A stretch of DNA of 64,000 bases from Ceratodon purpureus (taxonomy: Eukaryota; Streptophyta; Bryopsida; Pseudoditrichales; Ditrichaceae), in NCBI GenBank assembly GCA_014871385.1, contig CM026426.1:103371235-103435234 (forward strand), in the 5' to 3' direction. The notes below the pieces were generated by a model that saw only the letters and a list, made by a program, of their open reading frames with translations, searched no databases and had not been told where the DNA came from. Both the position numbers and the translations under genes were made by a program. This document shows positions 50,906 to 61,663 of this stretch, piece by piece. Within the stretch, counting starts at the first letter, position 1; the number at the start of each line of letters is the position of its first letter.

Positions 50906-53900
50906 TCAAACCGCCTTCTTCGTGGTCACAGCTTTCGGCTTTTTGATAAGCATACGCGATTGCCACTTCACGTAGACACTGCTCCCCGACGATTTCACTA
51001 GGGCATGTTCCATAACAGTGAATGGCTGCCGATCCTCTATGAAAACGAGTCGCAGGTTTGGCACGTTGATCTTATGTAATTGTACCATTTGCTCGCCTTC
51101 TCCGCACAGATTTCCATATCTCTGAGAAGGACTCTTCCAGCTACCACCTGTTCGTCCTTCTGCGACAATCGTAGTGCCGGTGTCGGGATGTAATACGAAG
51201 CATAAGCAATTCGCAGCCAGTGCACCATCAGTTATTCTGGGCAGAAGTCCGTAATCAAAGCGAGGGCGGGGTACTCTCACCGGTGCTTCAGATTCAAGGG
51301 CGGTGGTCATTTGCCGGGTATTCACTCCATCATGACTATGAGTAGGAGAACGTGGTCGTGGAATGATATCCACAGAGCTCTTTGCCGGTGCACTTCGATC
51401 GGCAACCTTCTGCTGACCTCGGTTGTCAATGCTGGTGTGGGGAGAGTGCTCTCCAGCAGATGTGCGGATCGACGCTGACACTTCTGTCAACACTGCAGCA
51501 CCGATAGGCATGCTGTTAGTAAACTTTTGCAGAAATGAATTCGGAGTGACAGGTATGGTTTCACCAGAGGCCCATGATGGAGATGGCGACTCAGCGCCGC
51601 CCCCAAGTGTCACGTTCACTGGAATTGGAGGACCGCGCGCTCCTGCACCATCCTTCTCAGAACTGCATAACTCTCTCGGTGGAAGTGGACACAACGAAAC
51701 GACTGCCACCTCCGGAGATATCACCACTTCTGGGCTTCCACTAGGAGGTAACAAAGTGCCGTGGTCATCTCCGGCACATACACGGATTGAGGTGGGCGCT
51801 GCAGTTGACGTCGACGGTGGATTGGACTGCTGCGGATTTATTAAACGTAACAACAGTTCTTTCACTTCTGTTAGCTGGTCCTTGCTGCTGCGTAGGTCTG
51901 TTGCAATCCTCTGCACCGTGCACTCGAGTGCGTTTATTCTTGTAGCTTCCCGAATCACGTAAGGAGGTGTTGTAGGGCGCTGCAAAAAGAAACATATCAC
52001 CAGGATCGCGGTTAGCGCTACTGGTCTCTTGCTTTAAACACTAACTCCCTAGATACGTGCTCAATTAAAACCTACATGAGCATGTTCTTTCAAGAAACAT
52101 GACTGAACTTAGAAGGAAGGAGCTCACTAATTACCCGGGGAAAGCTCGGAGTCTGCTCTTCACCACGTGGCCCTTGGGCGGAGGCTTGGGTTCCGACATT
52201 GTTCGCGCCCGTCGTTGGGTTGCTGTTCTGGAATTCGGAAGACAGACTATTATTTGATTCTGAGAAAAAAGTTGAAGGGGTCTGTATGTTTTCAATGTGG
52301 TCACGACCAGAGCTGAAGCTTCGTACCTGCATCAGACAACATGATCAGCTACTACATTGAGAGGATTTAGAAACTGAATACAACATGACCCGTGGATGGA
52401 GAATCTGCAGAGTTCGTGAATTCAGAGCTGGATAACGCTATATGTAGAAATTGAACTGTTACTCGGGACAAAAGGTATAATCGTCACCGTCATTTCAGGT
52501 GAAAATCGACAATGGCTTACTCTGTTTGCAGATGGTGGCATCGGTGGAGCTGATGGGCTGCCGTGGTCTGCATCCAGGTACATTGCTTTTCTTTTTCCTT
52601 TTCTCATTTCTGACATCAGAAGTGATTCCTCCCTCCCTGCTGCACTCAACCAATATTTCTTCCACTCCATGAAAGCCTCTATCGGACATCGGGGGTGTCT
52701 CAAGCCCTTTGTTTTGATAAAATGTTTTTTCCACAGCTTCCTATCGTTTTTTAAACTATTTTTTAAAAATTTGCTAAGATATGCTATGTCAAGGGGCCGA
52801 GTGTACGTAAACATTTGAGCTAGTTTTTGAGCAATCAAATCTACTTGTGAATTCCAATATTCTCGTTTAGACTTACAGCTTCTAACTTTGAAATTTAATG
52901 TTTGTCTAGCACACAAACGTGGAGCCCTATGCCATGGGCTCTTGAGTCCGAGTACAGTACCTGATGAACAAACTGGGATCTGTATATGTGGATCTCTGTT
53001 TTCTGCATGCGCGGCTGCCATTTCTTTGAGATAGGGGCGTTGAACCTCCCGCAACAAGGTTCTCCGTCTGTTCTCCTCTTGCCGCAAGTCAGGTACCGCT
53101 GTTACCTGTGTGGTGAAGATGTCCTGAGATGTACTAGGTTGTGGTCCATCGTCAGATACAAAGTTTGTTGTGTGCTGGCTCAAAGTCGCTGCTCTTCCAT
53201 CTCGGACATGGTCCATGTTTAACGAGGACGATTGAAGACGACTCCCATCAAGCCATGGCCCTTGAGCTGGTATCGTACCGAACATGGTAGGGTACATCGG
53301 TCGCGCTGCATCCAACCTGTTTGGCATTCCCTCCGTAGAATATGTCGAATGCAGTGGCTGAGTTGGTGGACCTGCAGCTCCTGGAGTCTGGTCAAATGAA
53401 AACGGTGTCCGCTGTCAGGACGGGAGATAATCTAGTTAGCTGATACAATTGAATTTGAGTTAGGGTGACGCAATGTGATTACCGTGGACACCGAAAAGAA
53501 GAGAGTAGGGCAAACAGAAGTGCACGACAGTGTTCCATAGTAATGCAGAGTTCATGTACGAGTAGGTCGTATGTTGAAGTGTTTTACTAGAGCTCTGGCT
53601 ACATATCACTGCGTAAGTGAAGACGCTGCGTGCATAAAAATATTGTTCCATCATCGTCTATTATTTATGGAGAAATAATTTATGGAGGGAAGATAAGTAG
53701 CGAAGTACCTCGTTCCGAGTTGATTCAGACAGACGCTGGCCCTCAACGACGGGGCAATTCGACATTCTTGCGGGAAACGCCATCAGACTGTAGAACTTCA
53801 GCGTTTCGCTATAGGAAGGAGGAGACGTACCTCTTGAATCCGGGGAAGAGCAGCTACCAGTCGAGGACGAAGACGAAGGCCATGGATCTAGGTCGTCTGA

Positions 53901-53963
53901 CTGTCCCCTTGATCTCAGAGTTGCGGTGCCCATTAGGGTTTCAGCAGCGGCCGCGACCTCCAT
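50906..53963 (-). CDS. CACTA companion protein (TnpA-like position), four exons
   Basis: Exons 53963-53831 (ATG at 53963), 53371-52521, 52326-52135 and 51979-50906 join in phase with GT-AG junctions to give 749 aa. The N-terminus is Ala/Ser-rich. The middle is basic with FKVRSCKSKREYWNSQVDLI, LSKFLKNSLKNDRKLWKKHF and HPRCPIEAFMEWKKYW, which looks like the DNA-binding region of CACTA-associated second proteins. A leucine-rich coiled coil (RINALECTVQRIATDLRSSK to TEVKELLLRLI) begins exon 4, followed by Pro/Ser-rich linkers and a C-terminal domain (TDGALAANCLCFVLHPDTG, NVPNLRLVFIEDRQPFTVME). It is divergent from the Tnp2 gene. In En/Spm, TnpA binds subterminal repeats. That role is inferred only from position and composition. 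Confidence 0.55.
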
Positions 53964-54346
53964 AACCAATATGTTAGTAGGGGTGTGAAAATAGATTGCT
54001 ACAAAGTGTGGGCAATGGACGCACTCTGGAAAGTGGTTAGTCTACTAAACTGGAATGAAATGTCTGTCGACCTGACTTTGGCTGAGGGCGATCCGGTCTA
54101 TTTGTAAGAACCACCGCTGAGTCAAGTGTCGAAAACTTTGGCAAAGTATCCTAAATCGCCTGAATTAACAAGGACATGATCTAGTCGTGTTGGAGCGACA
54201 AAGGATCTCCTTCCACAGTCTGACGGCGCTGGTTGTGGGAACTTAGGGAACGGCGCTACGCAGCCTACTTCATGGAGCTCCGACATCGCAATTCGTCGTC
54301 TTGCTTTGGAGTAGTCGTAGCGTGTAGGTTGGTGCACGGTTTTTCG
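53964..54346. promoter_or_regulatory. divergent promoter region of the CACTA genes
   Basis: About 380 bp between the start codons of the minus-strand companion gene and the plus-strand ORF at 54347. No clear TATA box. Nothing else seen. Confidence 0.35.
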
Positions 54347-55375
54347 ATGGAGCCAATGAGTCCGCAGACGATGCTCCGTGTTGGTCTATGCACGTTGGAT
54401 GATGAGGGTAATATTGTGAGTATCTGGAATTTCGGTGAGTGGGGGAGGGTTCTGAATGATATTGAGTCACCTGATGTCATGCAGAATTCGAATGCTGGAA
54501 TCCTGGATGTAGCAGAGGGGTTAAGAGTTGTTGCGGATCCGTCGACTGATGGGGATAATCGTTCTACTTCCAGAGACGTTGAAGTACAGCCGCTCGAGGA
54601 TATGCCGTCACAGGAGGGATCAGATGGGTTGGTCGACGAGTTAGTGGGTCCGGAAAATCTCCAAAACTCAGAGGGGGGAGGTACTCCAGAAAGGGTTCTT
54701 CGACACGTCCCCTTCAGCTCTCGTTTGAGAGATCTATTTTGCACACCCATCGACGTAGCAGATTTCATGACATCGCTTCCAAGACAGTCCCTGAATTTGC
54801 AATTCTGCAACGTAGATTCTGACGAGGATTTAAGAGTAGTTGAAGTGCCTACGACGGGTTGGATCGACCAGATGATGCCGAATAACTTGGAGCCCCTTCC
54901 TGATTCCGTACAAGATGTGATCTCACATATTCTAACGCATTCAGCATGCGCGAGTGTCGACGGCGGAGTTCTATCGAGCAATTCTCTGAGATGGAGCTGG
55001 GATCGTGATTGGTTGGAGATGGAAGGTATACCGCCTCTAGAGGAGCCAGTTGTGTGGAGGCAGGAGTTAGCCGGTTTGCCTGAACTCGAACGAGCAGAAA
55101 CGTATTTACCGAGGAGAAGTGAGAATGTAAAGTACCCAGCATGCGTCCACATCCAGCCACTCAAACATCCAGTAGACGTCGACGAAGACTTCTCGCGTCA
55201 ATGGGCGACTTGCATGGAAGTAGCGGTCACTTTGTTGCTTGTCCATGCAATGTGTTCCAGAGCGAACTTACCTGATTGCGTCTGCACAGAGCTGATAGAG
55301 ACGATTCTCGTGATATATGGCGCATCGGTTCTCGGTGATTGTCGATCCATTGCATCAGGAGAGAAAGTGGGGTAG
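54347..55375 (+). CDS. unknown 342-aa protein next to CACTA Tnp2
   Basis: An ATG at 54347 (MEPMSPQTMLRVGLCTLDDE); the frame is open upstream to 54233 without a better ATG. The product is acidic, with GNIVSIWNFGEWGRVL, a polar linker, FSSRLRDLFCTPIDVADFM, SLRWSWDRDWLEMEGIPPLE and a C-terminal hydrophobic segment (CMEVAVTLLLVHAMC). There is no known domain. It lies between the divergent companion gene and Tnp2, 380 bp before the Tnp2 start, and reads in the same direction. It could be a third gene of the CACTA element or an exon of a longer one. The open length argues against chance. Confidence 0.45.
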   Translation: MEPMSPQTMLRVGLCTLDDEGNIVSIWNFGEWGRVLNDIESPDVMQNSNAGILDVAEGLRVVADPSTDGDNRSTSRDVEVQPLEDMPSQEGSDGLVDELVGPENLQNSEGGGTPERVLRHVPFSSRLRDLFCTPIDVADFMTSLPRQSLNLQFCNVDSDEDLRVVEVPTTGWIDQMMPNNLEPLPDSVQDVISHILTHSACASVDGGVLSSNSLRWSWDRDWLEMEGIPPLEEPVVWRQELAGLPELERAETYLPRRSENVKYPACVHIQPLKHPVDVDEDFSRQWATCMEVAVTLLLVHAMCSRANLPDCVCTELIETILVIYGASVLGDCRSIASGEKVG

Positions 55376-55465
55376 CAAAATGAGCCAGACTAGGGTCTTA
55401 GGTTCTGGGCAGTTTTCAGTGTGATAGTGCTAGCGTGATCCTAAGTGACGTTACGAACTGGTACG

Positions 55466-55723
55466 ATGTACCACTTCGCAGTTCCGTCGACCGGAATCAC
55501 TAGGGGGTTGTTTGTTATTGTGGACATCGTCTACTGGAATTCCAAGAGAAATAAAAACAAAGAAGTGTTGCATTCCGGTCTACTTGCGGACTCCATAACT
55601 GACTTTCCGTCGTTGACACGTGTGGATGAAATATTGTACGTTGGCAAATTCTGTTACTATCCTGAGAACATTAATGAACCCATTCTTGATATGAATGCGT
55701 TCTCCTGGTTGAGTGAAGCGTGA
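55466..55723 (+). CDS. small unknown ORF before Tnp2
   Basis: An ATG at 55466 gives 85 aa (MYHFAVPSTGITRGLFVIVD to NAFSWLSEA). It contains DEILYVGKFCYYPENINEP, which looks like real protein, but no domain is known to me. It might be a second exon of the preceding ORF or an independent small protein. Confidence 0.3.
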   Translation: MYHFAVPSTGITRGLFVIVDIVYWNSKRNKNKEVLHSGLLADSITDFPSLTRVDEILYVGKFCYYPENINEPILDMNAFSWLSEA

Positions 55724-55754
55724 GTGCACAAGCATAGGTGAAGGTTTATGAGCC

Positions 55755-58700
55755 ATGGCATCCGTGCCAAGGTTGCCTCTTCGCGACAGCAGACGCAGGG
55801 AAGCGAGAGACTTAAAACTCAGCATGCGAGAAGAGATCGTCGCTCAAAGGCAGGGAGTAACGAAGAGGGTATGCCCCTGCAATATCTGCATGGGCGAGAA
55901 TTTTTCCATTAGGTTCAGAGCCGTCGTGAGGGAGCATCTCAAGCTGTACGGGAGACACCCATGGCGGAGAGGAAGCACAGAGGTGAGTGACCTCGATTTC
56001 CAATCTCTGCTCCTTTAGTCGTTTTATGTATCTCAAATTATTTGCTGGGTGTAAGTGCAATCGAGGGCCTCGCAATAATTTTGATCCTAGTTTGCTCTCT
56101 TCTCTGTCCGTTAGGGTTTCGAACAAGATGAGTCCGATGGAGAGTGGGATGCCGATATTGTCCAGGAATTCGGAGCAAGAGGAGGAGGGTATGGTAGGGA
56201 TGCTGCTCGGAGCTTGGACGACGGTGCCGATATGGAAGGGCTCGTACAACATACCTTCAATTTATATGATGACTTGGTCGGTAATGCCTTCGATGTCAGA
56301 GATGGGATAGACGTGCAGGACGACGCAGATGGTGAAAACATGGGAGTGGGGGGCGGTGCATCTGATAATCAGGATAGGCGGGGTGATGAGGCTGCCATGG
56401 ACCGGGAATTGCATGATGAACCAGATGTCGTAGCCGAAGAAGAGGCGATGGCAGATGACGATCTTCCGGCAATGGAGTCTGTTCGACCCACAGCGCAGGA
56501 GTTGTCAGAGGAATCAGCACGTACCCCCTTGTTTGCGGGTTCAGGGCTAACTCAATTGGGAGGTACTCTACTCTTACTCAACTGCCTGCGTACCCACGGT
56601 GCATCCAATACCTTGGTCAATGAAATCTTTTCTATATTATCGAAGAGTATGTTGCCTACTATAAACTCTTTGCCACAGAACGAATACCAGGCATCTAAAG
56701 TTCTTAAACAGCTTGGACTTGCATACGACACTATACACTGCTGCCCTAGTCCATCAACGTGTGTTCTATTCAGGGGAGAAGAGTTTAAAGACCTTGTTAG
56801 ATGCCCAAAGTGTGGAGCTGATAGATACAAGCAGGTTGGGAAATCAAGAGTTCCGATAAAGGTGCTACGACATTTTCCACTTATACCTCGCTTGCAAAGG
56901 ATGTATAGCACACCACTTCAAGCTAGTTTCATGACATGGCATTCAAGACACGTTAGTGATGATGGGGTGATGAGGGGAGCAGTGGATTCTTACCAATGGA
57001 AGTTTATAGATTGGAAGTATCAGCAAGAGTTTGCATTTGAGCCTAGAAATTTGAGATTAGGTTTGGCAACTGATGGCGTTAATCCTTTCTCGATCAAACG
57101 TAGTACATGGAGTACTTGGCCTGTTTTAATTATGAATTATAACCTCCCGCCCTGGATGACCACAAAAAAGCATTTTATAATGCTAAGTCTAATCATCCCG
57201 GGGAAGAGGTCAGTGACCGGCGATAATTTTGATGTGTACTTGCTGCCGTTACTTGAGGAGCTGCAAATTCTGTGGAATACCGGTGTACCGACAGCTGATG
57301 CTTCAATGTATCAGGGAAGTAGAATGTTTAACATGAAGGCCATCCTTATGTGGACCATCCATGACTTCCCCGCGTACGGGGTAGTGGCAGGCTGTGTCAC
57401 AAAAGGCTATAAGGGTTGTCCAGTTTGTAGATTAAATACAGTGTCCAGGCGATCTTTGTCCTTGAAAAAAAATGTCTATGATAACCACCATCGCCGATTC
57501 CTACCTGCCAATCATGCCTGGAGGAGCCGGAGGGCTGAGTTTGAAGGTGTGCCGGAAAACAGAGGACCTCCTGGGAAAATGACCGCTGATCAGATATTGC
57601 ACTGGGGACGACTCAGAGAGTCTTGGGTGGAACTCGGTGCGACTCCAGCGGCGTCTGATCCAGCCCGGCAGTCCGGAATCAAGAGGGTATGTGCCCTTTT
57701 CAGCTTACCTTACTGGAAGGTATGTGCCCTCGTCAAACCTTATTATGCAATCGGTATCATTCCACGTTTGTTTGTTTTTTAATACCCTTCACGTTAGGCC
57801 AGTGGGAGTTGATTTAGAAATCCGTGCGTAGTGGTTTGCAGAAAATGGCAAGATTTCCAAAGAGTATGCCGTTGATTCAGATTTAGATGGAAATCCCTGG
57901 TTAGTCCACTATTCCGCGATTGCTTCTTTCACCCACATACTCGTGATCGACAGGTTCGGCAGAGAAATGAAGACTTAGACGTCTCTTGATCCCATTATAT
58001 TTATGTACATGCTAATCGTTATCCATGGTATTCAGATTTCGCTTCTACGTTTTCAGTTCTGTCCTAGCCTGTCAAGCTATGCGTCGGCCCCATGATTATT
58101 ATTTTATTCCGTTTTTGTTGTTTAGTATATGCGTTCAAAGTGTCCGTTTTGTAGCAGATTTGTGAGTTATATTCTTGTGTAATTTTTTCCATTCTCTCCT
58201 TGTTAGACACTGAATTGTAGAGTGCTTGGCACTGAAAACGACTAATCGTGTAGGTTTTGCTCTCCATTTATTCACATAGTGCCATGAATTCTGACCTTGA
58301 GGCTGCAGACCATGCACCCGTCATTGTTAGTAAGTTTGTATAAATGCCGGGCTCTCGATATTATTTCAAGTGCCATCAGTTGGATGTTGCATTCGCAAGT
58401 AACCATACTGTGCAAAATGTTTTCGTTCATAGCGAGGGCATCCAGTGAGTTAAGGTAGTCTTTCGTTCCTAAGTTTTTAAATATATGTTTCCCTCGCAGA
58501 TAGGAAATTCGGATATGGTCGATTGTATGACGGAACGGTCCGTATGCTAGGGGTTGTCCACTGAGTGCAGTTACGTTACAGATAGTCAGTTTTAAGTCAT
58601 GATATGTCTTACATTACAAATCAGAGCATCCGATTTCCTACTGTGTCACTGAGTCCATTGAATTGTCCCGGTATTGCTTTAGCTAGTGAACCTCCTAAGT

Positions 58701-60614
58701 GATAGTCAAAAAAAGCGCATCACTATATACAGTGTGGATGACGGAGGTCAGGTTGATTATTATCAGTATTGAGTATTGTAACCCTTCTCGGATTCTTCCC
58801 TCACATGGGTTTAGTCGAGCCCGCATGCCTTAATCGTTTTACTTTTCCCTACTGTCCTGACAAGGTCAATTGTCTGTAACTGATTTCTAAGATTACAATC
58901 AATTCGTGAAGTTGCTCTTCTGTAATGGTTTCACCATGTTAAAATTTACATATTTGCCATTTTTTTAAACACTGCGCTGAATTGTGTGACATACAGGAAC
59001 TGCCCATTTGTAACACCCTAGACATAATGCATATTGAGAGGAACGTTTCCGATAATTTGCTGCGTCATCTTTTTGGGGACAAGGATACCTTGGAGACGCG
59101 GCGCGACATGGCTCAGGCTGGGAGAATGCACTCCCTGCATCTGCGACTTGGAACATCCGGGAATTACATCAAACCTAGAGCGCCCTACACGTTCTCTGAA
59201 TCGGAAAAAGCAGACTTCTTGTCACGCGTATCAGGTACCCAGGTTCCTTCAGGTTTTAGCTCTACCCTAACCAAGCATATTGGTGAAAAAAGATTACTTG
59301 GTCTAAAGAGCCACGACCATCACATACTTATCCAGCAGATACTCCCCGCAGCCGTTCGAAATAGCCTCAGTAGGGGTGTCCGGGAGACAATTATCCGTTT
59401 GGGCAATTTATTTCAGAGAATTTGTGCCAAAGTCATTCGCACCTCTGAGATCCAGCCATTGCGAACGTGTGCAGCTGAGGTCCTATGTCTCCTTGAGATA
59501 CATTTCCCTCCAGGTTTTTTTGATATAATGACCCACCTCGTTATACACTTGGTTGATGAGATAGAAATTTGCGGTCCCATTCATGCTAGGTGGTGCTATT
59601 CTGTGGAGAGGTATTTAGGAGTGCTAACGAAATATGTGAGGGACAAGTCAAAACCCGAGGCCGGAATGGCCACGGGCTATATGATAGATGAGAGCCTTGG
59701 CTTTTGCACAGAATACTTTGAACTTTATAAGCACACAAAGAGTAGGGTATGGGATGCAGAAGAGGAATTGAGAGATTCCGGGGAATGTTTGCTTGGAAAG
59801 CCTAGATCGAAACTGCTGAGGGAAAACGAAATAGATCAAATACACGACTATATCCTAAAGCACTCTGTTCACACAGAAGAATTACTGGGGTAAGTACCCT
59901 TCTGTTTTTATTAGCTTGAATGTCCCCTTTTTGATTACATCTGAACTTCCAACTACAGACACATTTGTAGTTATATCCAATATCTCCCTTCTTTGTGATG
60001 TCTTCAGGGAATGGACTCGACAGAAGCAAGAATACAAGATGCGACGCCAGACATTTGCAAATGCTCACCGTCGTCACCGGGCAGCTCAAATTCAGTACCC
60101 GCAGGAGCTTGCAGACCCCTTTCCTCGTTTTGCAGTGTGGCTTAATGCGCACGTGCGTTCTTTAAAGGAAGCTGAGTTTCCAATTTCTGCAGAATTAGAG
60201 GCAATGCACTGTCCACCATCCCAGTATGCTTTGGCGTTTAACGCAATGTGGGCTTATGGCTGCCACTTCTCTTGTAACAATGAGACAGGGCCTACCTCAG
60301 TAGCATTTGATAGTGGGATCGCAGCAATTCCACCTTCGGCTCTGTGCACTGAAATTGACGTGGGGATACTCAGAAATATTTTGTTAGTGACATATGGAGC
60401 AGTTACCTGCGTGCTCATGGAGGGATCTTGGATTAAGACGCGGGACCAGGGTAGGCGTGTCGTACGAAAGGATCCATATGGTTTTTGGCTGGTTCAATAT
60501 CATTGCAGAGAACTCCCCGAGAAACATAATCCATATGTATTTCCAAGGTGCATTTCACAAGTATTTTTTGTTACTGACTCTGCAGACCCTACATGGAGGG
60601 TGAAAGCAGGCTAA
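55755..60614 (+). CDS. CACTA Tnp2-type transposase, four exons
   Basis: Exons 55755-55982 (ATG at 55755), 56115-57719, 58997-59889 and 60008-60614 join in phase with GT-AG junctions, giving 1,110 aa without a stop. Exon 1 has the transposase-associated zinc motif CPCNICMGENFSIRF...HLKLYG. After an acidic stretch, exon 2 holds the Transposase_21 domain: YDTIHCCPSPSTCVLFRGE, CPKCGADRY, LGLATDGVNPF (catalytic Asp about 57072), GCVTKGYKGCPVC and FSLPYWK. Exon 3 continues LDIMHIERNVSDNLL (second acidic site) and the DUF4218 region (PPGFFDIMTHLVIHLVDEIE, ARWCYSVERYLGVLTKYVR). Exon 4 has a DUF4216-like end (KDPYGFWLVQYHC, NPYVFPRCISQVFFVTD). It appears intact and potentially active. TIRs were not located, so element ends are unknown. 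Confidence 0.85.
57720..58996. other. second-last-but-one intron of Tnp2
   Basis: A 1.28-kb intron (GTATGT...ACATACAG). AT-rich, no coding seen. It is the largest intron of the gene; the others are 132 and 118 bp. Confidence 0.6.
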
Positions 60615-61663
60615 GGTAGTACAAAAATGGTGTCACAAACCACATTTTCAGCGGTACATTGATTTCAATTCGTTCTACATTGCATTATACATTGTTTTTT
60701 AGTGATTTGATAAAATAATATGGTTGTGGACTTCGCCTACCATCTATTTTTGTACTTGCTAATAATAAAATAGGTATGGTGTGATCGTCATGAGTATATT
60801 TGTATACTACAGTTTTCTGTCACAGAGTATATTTTTTGTGGAAATATACTTAGTTCTGTGGGTTCTATGTTTTTTTTTTCAATGCTTTCTTGGTGATAGG
60901 TGTGATACATGTATTAGATGCATATTCTGTTGTTAAATTTGTACAATTGCAATCCATACAATGATTTATTTACAAAATACCAAAATTTTTATCTGTGTTT
61001 AAAATGGGGGGTAAAAAAAAGTTTTTGCTCGTTTTTTTTTTTTGCCCTCACAGAATACAGTGAATACTATGTGGGCTTCTTGTATAGACGTCCGATAAAA
61101 CAGATTCCTTCGACATATAATACTTTATCAAAAAGGGCGAGCTGGGAGTTTGCACATACCATATGTACTGCCATAGTATCTTGATATACTCCGTCACCGT
61201 CATTCGGCCAATGGTCTAGGGACGCGTGGCATTCTGGATCCAACTTTTCCGCCGGCACTTACAGTCATGGGGCAGGGAAAAAGTAGCGACTCCAACTAAA
61301 TTGAGCATACGTTAATGGTGGTAACGTATCTTTCTAATACCTGGAGCAGACTTTAGTTAGGGTTTCCAAGTGGTTCCACTTCTCTCTCAATGCTAGGGCG
61401 GTTTGGTTTAGGCTGAATTATGTGGTTGCATGGAGATACTGTTCCAGATTCCTTAGTTCAGAGTTTGCTGCATGTCGCTTTGGGTTCTACCTTGGTTTTG
61501 CGAGGACCGGCTGCTACGTCGTTGGTGCTAGAACTCTAATCGACAACTGCTGTGGAACAACCAGGTACCATCGACTTCACACAAGTTTACTTCTGTTGTA
61601 TTGTTTCTGTATGCGAACGCTTATGACTTCGTACTGACTTGTTTTCTACGTGGTGCTTGGAAG
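60615..61663. other. 3' flank of Tnp2, with TATACT motifs
   Basis: About 1 kb of non-coding DNA. AGTATA/TATACT words occur at about 60800, 60811, 60827, 60845 and 61183, in both orientations. This could be subterminal repeats of the CACTA element or of the next one. A poly-T tract lies near 61031. No terminus was recognised. Confidence 0.4.
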
